Source of the DNA: Verrucomicrobiota bacterium
Lineage (GTDB): Bacteria > Verrucomicrobiota > Kiritimatiellia > CAIVKH01
Length of the DNA stretch: 37,058 nucleotides
Reading direction: 5' to 3'
Assembly (NCBI GenBank): GCA_024233345.1
Contig: JACKPT010000020.1
Span: 1-37,058, forward strand
Shown: in pieces, positions 32,457 to 37,058 of the stretch
How positions within the stretch are numbered: position 1 is the stretch's first letter
Layout: each line of letters begins with the position of its first letter
Position numbers and translations under genes: made by a program
Notes under the pieces: generated by a model
The model's database searches: none
What the model was told of the DNA's origin: nothing
What the model saw: the letters and a program-made list of their open reading frames with translations, nothing else

Positions 32457-33155
32457 ATGTCTCCATCGAATGATCGCGTTGAACCTGTTCTCGAAGCCCA
32501 TGATCTCGTTAAGGCCTATGCCCGGCGAACCGTGTTGGACCGCGTGAGCTTTCGGTTGTTGCCGGGAGAGCGGGTGGCTTTGATGGGACCGTCGGGGTCG
32601 GGGAAGAGTACCCTGCTGAATTGCCTGGCCGGCATTGACCGCCCCGATGCAGGAACGGTTCATCTGGATGGAAAACTTCTGGGCTCTCTGACCGGCGATG
32701 AGGCCGCGCGTTTGCGGCGCGAAAAACTTGGCACGGTGTTTCAGTTTTTTCATCTGCTGCCTACGCTGACCGCCGCAGAGAACATCGAGTTGCCCCTGCA
32801 GTTGACCGGGGTATCGCGCCCGGAACGACTTGCCCGGGTCGAAGACTTGCTTGACGCGGTGGGGATCACCCATCGTCGCGAAGCCTTTCCCGAAGAAATG
32901 AGCGGGGGCGAACAGCAGCGGGTTGCCATTGCCCGCGCACTGGTTCATCGTCCGGCCCTGATTCTCGCCGACGAACCGACTGGCAACCTTGACTCAAAGA
33001 CCGGCGAGGCGATTCTGAACTTGTTGGAAAGCCTGGCGGATCGTTACGGAATCGCCATGATTCTGGTTACCCACAGCATCGAGGCGCTGCGGATCTGTCA
33101 CCGCACCCTCCACTTTGCGGATGGCCGGTTTGTCGAGAGGCGCATCCCGGCCTGA
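32457..33155 (+). CDS. ABC transporter ATP-binding protein (LolD/MacB-type)
   Basis: A 232-residue ATPase of the FtsE/LolD/MacB clade. Walker A 'GPSGSGKST' is at 44-52, Q-loop 'TVFQFFHLLPTLTAAENIEL' near 97, signature 'MSGGEQQRVAIARAL' from residue 148, Walker B 'LILADEPTGNLDS' near 171, and the switch histidine in 'LVTHSIEAL'. It is followed after five bases by a large FtsX-type permease and then an AttH-like lipocalin protein. This three-gene set occurs widely in bacteria, and this ATPase class powers mechanical extraction of lipids or lipoproteins rather than ordinary import. Substrate unknown. Confidence 0.93.
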   Translation: MSPSNDRVEPVLEAHDLVKAYARRTVLDRVSFRLLPGERVALMGPSGSGKSTLLNCLAGIDRPDAGTVHLDGKLLGSLTGDEAARLRREKLGTVFQFFHLLPTLTAAENIELPLQLTGVSRPERLARVEDLLDAVGITHRREAFPEEMSGGEQQRVAIARALVHRPALILADEPTGNLDSKTGEAILNLLESLADRYGIAMILVTHSIEALRICHRTLHFADGRFVERRIPA

Positions 33156-33160
33156 GCGCT

Positions 33161-35785
33161 ATGCGTATGAGCGCCCTACGATATCTGACTTTCTCCTGGC
33201 GTCGGTTGACCCTGCGTCATTGGCGCCGCGCACCCTGGACACATGTTGTCATGGTGTTGATTGTTGCGCTCGGGGTGGGCTCTTTCTTTTCGGTCCGGTT
33301 GGCCGGTCGCGCCGCTGCGTCCGGGTTTGATTTGTTCGCGGAGGCGGTCACCGGGGGCAGTGACTTGGTTGTGGAAACCCGTGTAGGGGAGTTCCCGACC
33401 GCATGGCTTCCCGATTTTCGGGAAGCCCTTGGTTCTCTTCCTGTCAAGGCGGTGCCGGTACTTGAAACGACCGTGGGGCTGGTGCTGCCGGGATCCCCGG
33501 GGTCCGCCATGGATGTGCCAACCCTCCGCATGATTGGGGTTGATCTGCTCGCGGTACGGAATGTGGCAACCTACCGAGGTGATGGGAAAACCCCGGCGGC
33601 GTCCTTTGCGAATCCGGGTGAATCGATCAGTCTGGGCAATCTGGACCAGGTCTACCTTTCGTCCCGGGTCTCCCGTGACCATCACCTTCACCGGGGAGGC
33701 GAACTGACGGTGATTGTCAATGACACCCCACGGCACCTTTCGGTGGCCGCGGTATTACCCGAGGATGGCTCTGGTGGGTCCGGTTCGTTTCTGGTCATGG
33801 ACCTGCCTGCCCTTCAGCGGTTGACCGGGCGTGAAGACCGGCTGGATCATATTGAACTGGTGTTCCCGGAGAGCCTGCGCGGTGGTCCATTAACCGAAGA
33901 GGTGATCCGGGTGCTGATGGCTGCATCCGAGGGGCGTTGGGTCGTCCGCACCCCTGATGCGGAGCGGGCCTCCGCCCAATCCATGACCATGGCTTTCCGG
34001 TTCAATCTTTCCATTCTGTCCAGCCTGGCGTTGCTGGTGGGGCTGTTTTTGATTTTGCAGGCACTCGAAGCGAATGTGCTTCGCCGCCGTTCCGAAATCG
34101 GGGTGTTGCGCATGCTCGGCGCGGAGCGGAGGTGGTTACTCGGGTCCTGGATGGCGGAGGCGCTCACGCTGGGGGTGGTGGGTTCCGGGCTCGGACTCCT
34201 GCTCGGGTTTGCGGGGGCCCAGGTCATGGTGCGGGGGGTGGCCGGTACAATCAGTTCGTTCTACCACCAAACCACGGTCTCTGCGGCCGGGTGGCACGGG
34301 GGGGAGGCCCTGCTTGCGGGATGGATCGGCGTGGTGGCAAGCCTGGCCGCCGGCTGGCTACCGGCACGCGATGCCGCGAACACACCACCCGCCCACGCAT
34401 TCCTTCGCCAGCCGTCGCGCACCGGCATCCGCCTGCTGGATCACCCCATGCTCGGCGCGGGGTTGTTGCTCGCAGGCTGGGGATTAACCCGGTTACCCCC
34501 GGTTTCGTTCGGGTATATCGCGACGTTACCCGTGGCTGGATATCTGGCGGCGGTGGCCTTTCTCACCGGTACCGGGATTCTGTTTTCCGCGCTTCTGCCG
34601 GTGGCGGCGAGGCTGCTTCGGGGGTGGGGGGGCAAGTCGCCTTCAGCCCGGTATGCGTTGAGTCACTTTCGCATGCCTTCGGGACGTCACAAGCTCACGG
34701 TGGCGGGGCTGGTGCTTGCGGTGGGGATGGCGGCAGGCATGGTCCTGTTGATTCACAGTTTTCAGGTCACGCTGTGGGGGTGGATCGACCGCACCTTGAC
34801 GGCGGATGTCTTCATGATTCCCAAGGGCCAGCAAACCGCCTCCGGCAAGCAGCGCATTCTTGAAAAGACCTGGCGTACCATTGCCTCCGACCCTGCGGTT
34901 GCCTCCGCCGAGCTTCGGCACGGCTTTCCCATCGAATACGCAGATACGCCGACTTTTCTGACTGCCCGCACGCAGTTGCCGGTGTCCACGCCGTTCAGGC
35001 ATATCTGGGTAGAGCCTCCGAGGAGCGAGGTGAATCTCCAGTCGCCGACCGAGAGCGGACAATGGCAGGCGTTTGCGAGCGAAAGTTTCTGCCGACGGTT
35101 TGGGAAAGGGCTGGGGGATGAGGTCACGATTCTATCCCCGGCGGGAGAAAAGACCCTGCGCATCGTGGGGATGTTTGCCGACTACGGAAATGAGCGGGGT
35201 AGTGTCGAGGTGGGGGCCGATCCCCTTGCCGCGTGGTTTGGAGACCGCTCGGCGATAACGGTCAGCCTGGTCCTTCGAGACGGGGTTCCGGTGGAAGCAT
35301 TTCGAACCCGTCTGCAGTCGGAATACCCGGGGTTGAACATTCGTTCCCAGGCATTGCTTCGTGAGGAGATCCACCGACTGTTCCGGGACACGTTTTCCAT
35401 TACGCTTGCCCTTCAGGCCATCGGGGTGACGGTGGCGGTGGCGGGCTTGGGATTGGCCATGATCAGTCTGATGCTGGAGCGCCGCCGGGAGCTGGCGGTG
35501 TTGCGGGAGCTGGGAATGACCCGCCGGGGAATTGCCGGGTCGGCCGCTCTGGAGGGCGGTCTCACTGCCGGCCTCGGTTTGCTGGGCGGACTGGTCCTGA
35601 GTTTTATACTGGGCTGGGTGTTGATCTTCGTCATTAACCGTCAGTCCTTTGGATGGACCCTGAGCTATGCCGTTCCGTGGGGACGATTGGCGCTGTTGGG
35701 GGCTGGCATTCTTGTCACGGGGACTCTGGTCAGTGGGTGGGTCGGGCACTGGGGAGCCAGCCTGAAGGGAGAACGCGAGGGATGA
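33161..35785 (+). CDS. FtsX/MacB-like ABC transporter permease
   Basis: An 874-residue membrane protein with two FtsX-type modules. A first helix at about 29-47 is followed by a periplasmic domain (48-280), helices at about 284-304, 330-355 and 385-400, a second block of helices at 425-510, a helix at about 517-535, a second periplasmic domain (536-740), and the last FtsX helices at about 752-775, 800-830 and 845-865. 'RRRSEIGVLRMLGAERR' and 'ERRRELAVLRELGMTRRGI' are the cytoplasmic coupling loops that dock on the ATPase. The start could be 33161 or 33167. Its stop overlaps the AttH-like gene start as ATGA. Type VII ABC systems move periplasmic substrates, consistent with the lipocalin partner. 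Confidence 0.9.
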   Translation: MRMSALRYLTFSWRRLTLRHWRRAPWTHVVMVLIVALGVGSFFSVRLAGRAAASGFDLFAEAVTGGSDLVVETRVGEFPTAWLPDFREALGSLPVKAVPVLETTVGLVLPGSPGSAMDVPTLRMIGVDLLAVRNVATYRGDGKTPAASFANPGESISLGNLDQVYLSSRVSRDHHLHRGGELTVIVNDTPRHLSVAAVLPEDGSGGSGSFLVMDLPALQRLTGREDRLDHIELVFPESLRGGPLTEEVIRVLMAASEGRWVVRTPDAERASAQSMTMAFRFNLSILSSLALLVGLFLILQALEANVLRRRSEIGVLRMLGAERRWLLGSWMAEALTLGVVGSGLGLLLGFAGAQVMVRGVAGTISSFYHQTTVSAAGWHGGEALLAGWIGVVASLAAGWLPARDAANTPPAHAFLRQPSRTGIRLLDHPMLGAGLLLAGWGLTRLPPVSFGYIATLPVAGYLAAVAFLTGTGILFSALLPVAARLLRGWGGKSPSARYALSHFRMPSGRHKLTVAGLVLAVGMAAGMVLLIHSFQVTLWGWIDRTLTADVFMIPKGQQTASGKQRILEKTWRTIASDPAVASAELRHGFPIEYADTPTFLTARTQLPVSTPFRHIWVEPPRSEVNLQSPTESGQWQAFASESFCRRFGKGLGDEVTILSPAGEKTLRIVGMFADYGNERGSVEVGADPLAAWFGDRSAITVSLVLRDGVPVEAFRTRLQSEYPGLNIRSQALLREEIHRLFRDTFSITLALQAIGVTVAVAGLGLAMISLMLERRRELAVLRELGMTRRGIAGSAALEGGLTAGLGLLGGLVLSFILGWVLIFVINRQSFGWTLSYAVPWGRLALLGAGILVTGTLVSGWVGHWGASLKGEREG

Positions 35786-36897
35786 AACGAGGGATCATGT
35801 TCCTGGTGATCATGGGAGTGGGCCTGTCTGCCTCCCTGCGGGCGGGGGTGACTGCCGATGGATTCGCGTACGCGACGCCAAACCCGTCATTTCAGTTCCC
35901 CCGCGATCACGGAAGCCACCCCGAATTTCGAATTGAGTGGTGGTATTATACCGGCCATTTGTTCGCGGCATCAGGCCGCCGGTTCGGGTTTGAGGCGACG
36001 TTTTTCCGCTATGCCCTCCACCCGGGTGGTGATCATGCGGAGAGCGCATTTGGAACCAATCAACTCTACATGGCCCATATGGCTCTCACCGATGTCGAAG
36101 GGCAGACCTTTCTCTACGAGGAGCGACTGCACCGGGATGGGTGGGAAGCCTGGGCGAAGGAGGGCGAGCTTGATCTTCGCAATGGCAATTGGTCGGTTAC
36201 CATGAGCGAGGATGAAACCATGACCCTGAAGGGCAGCATTCGAGGCGAGGTCCGGTTGGATGTCCGTCTGGCGCCACAACAGGACAAGGTACTATTTGGA
36301 GATCAGGGTTACTCCCGGAAGGGCGATGCCGTGGAGGCGGCGAGTTGGTATATCACCTTTCCCCGGCTGGAGGTGGCCGGCGAACTGACCTTTCGGGGCG
36401 AAGTCATTCCGGTCACCGGTCAGGCATGGATGGATCATGAGATCAGCAGCAGTCAACTCGACCCGGACCAGGTTGGGTGGGATTGGGCCAGCATTCAACT
36501 CGATGACGGCCGGTCGGTCATGGTGTATCTCCTCCGCCAAAAAGACAGCACCCCCGATGTGCATTCGCGCCTGACCTGGATCGGGGCGGAAGGGATTCTC
36601 GGGGCGTGGGGTCCATCCGATTTTTCATGGACCGCCCGGGAGACCTGGACCAGTCCTGAGACCGGCGGGGTTTACCCGGTGGATATCGATCTGGTGTTGC
36701 CGGATCCCGATGGGGGTGCGGCAAGGCGATTGCGATTGAAGCCGGTGATGGCGGCCCAGGAATTGACCGGTCAGCTCAGTGGTGTTCCCTATTGGGAGGG
36801 GGCCTGTGATGTGTTGGATGAGGCGGGGACACGGATCGGTTATGCTTACGTGGAGCTGACCGGATACGCGGGGGACCTGGGCGAGGCAATGCGGTAG
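35782..36897 (+). CDS. AttH/CrtC-like lipocalin-domain exported protein
   Basis: A 371-residue protein starting in the ATGA overlap with the permease gene and opening with a signal peptide (MKRG then IMFLVIMGVGLSASLRAG). The rest is an AttH/CrtC-type double lipocalin: 'FQFPRDHGSHPEFRIEWWYY', 'GFEATFFRYAL', 'LYMAHMALTDVEGQTFLYEE', 'VTGQAWMDHEISSSQLDPDQ' with 'VGWDWASIQLDDG', and 'YWEGACDV' near the end. The WWYYTGH and WMDHEISS segments are the family's most conserved features and contain the acid/base residues used by CrtC carotenoid 1,2-hydratases. AttH members paired with an ABC transporter probably bind a hydrophobic ligand instead. No carotenoid genes are nearby, so hydratase activity is unlikely. 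Confidence 0.9.
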   Translation: MKRGIMFLVIMGVGLSASLRAGVTADGFAYATPNPSFQFPRDHGSHPEFRIEWWYYTGHLFAASGRRFGFEATFFRYALHPGGDHAESAFGTNQLYMAHMALTDVEGQTFLYEERLHRDGWEAWAKEGELDLRNGNWSVTMSEDETMTLKGSIRGEVRLDVRLAPQQDKVLFGDQGYSRKGDAVEAASWYITFPRLEVAGELTFRGEVIPVTGQAWMDHEISSSQLDPDQVGWDWASIQLDDGRSVMVYLLRQKDSTPDVHSRLTWIGAEGILGAWGPSDFSWTARETWTSPETGGVYPVDIDLVLPDPDGGAARRLRLKPVMAAQELTGQLSGVPYWEGACDVLDEAGTRIGYAYVELTGYAGDLGEAMR

Positions 36898-36906
36898 GCA
36901 ACGGAT

Positions 36907-37058
36907 TTAACCCGCTTGCTTTTCCTCGACTTTGACCTGGGACCAGACCGCTTCAAGTTCGTCGAGGGTGCAGTCGCTCAAGCTGCGGTTTCCTGCATGG
37001 ACCAGATCTTCGAGCCGTTGAAACCGGCGGGAAAACTTGTCGATGGTCTGTTCCAGAA
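36907..37058 (-). CDS. mazG: Nucleoside triphosphate pyrophosphohydrolase MazG, C-terminal end only
   Basis: The last 50 codons of a minus-strand gene that enters from the right edge; stop TAA at 36907-36909. The visible residues, 'LEQTIDKFSRRFQRLEDLV', 'SLSDCTLDELEAVWSQVK', match the C-terminal helices of MazG (usual form: NxKFxRRFxxVE ... SLEELxxLWxxAK). MazG hydrolyses all NTPs and dNTPs to monophosphates and can lower ppGpp. It converges with the AttH-like gene, 9 bases apart, with no terminator evident between them. Confidence 0.85.
   Translation of the reverse strand, partial: LEQTIDKFSRRFQRLEDLVHAGNRSLSDCTLDELEAVWSQVKVEEKQAG

Noticed and set aside
35782..36897. Carotenoid 1,2-hydratase (CrtC)
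   Set aside because: The fold is shared, but the gene is in an ABC transporter operon, has a signal peptide, and no carotenoid genes are nearby; AttH-like is the better call.

Overview
The window looks like a chromosomal segment of a GC-rich, Gram-negative-type bacterium, most plausibly from the Verrucomicrobiota/Kiritimatiellota (PVC) side. This is inferred from a secreted multidomain protein with Asp/Gly-rich 'DSDGDGMPDWWE' calcium-binding segments, a formylglycine-enzyme-like secreted neighbour, heptosyltransferase-type and WaaE-type glycosyltransferases, and dispersed palindromic repeats. No rRNA or phylogenetic marker is present to settle it.

Left part (1-17.5 kb), mostly core genes. 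A minus-strand pair encodes a gingipain-like (C25) peptidase and a partial FGE-sulfatase-like protein. A gltX-methyltransferase pair and a muramoyl-alanine amidase follow. A minus-strand block then runs HTH-EIIA(Ntr) regulator > Na+/H+ antiporter with CBS domains > polyprenyl glycosylphosphotransferase > MFS transporter. On the plus strand come a Methyltransf_32-type methyltransferase, a fold-type II PLP enzyme and a YgeY/ArgE-like M20 hydrolase. The last two are separated by three TTCCAA-N3-TTGGAA palindromes spaced exactly 31 bp apart and a REPIN-like double hairpin.

Middle (17.5-27.2 kb), an accessory defence island. An excisionase-type HTH, a PLD-nuclease/SNF2-helicase fusion, a DUF4062-GHKL-winged-helix protein, a repeat-derived 143-codon frame and an Eco57I-like DNA methyltransferase are chained by four ATGA stop/start overlaps. 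A truncated SIR2-type gene follows, cut by a sequence with direct repeats like an insertion-sequence end. The island ends at tRNA-Ser(GGA). A small GIY-YIG nuclease gene begins 10 bases past the tRNA, and a rearranged second copy of the tRNA 3' half lies beyond it. The copy joins a GC-rich hairpin repeat exactly at a 9-base sequence shared by tRNA and hairpin, which points to duplication followed by a microhomology deletion.

Right part (27.2-37 kb), core genes again. A WaaE-like glycosyltransferase is coupled to an FHA membrane protein; divergent from them are pyrB and argF, two carbamoyl-phosphate transferases (ArgF has an unusual substrate loop), then a GT9 heptosyltransferase. An ABC ATPase/FtsX-type permease/AttH-lipocalin triad follows, and the window closes with the C-terminal end of mazG.
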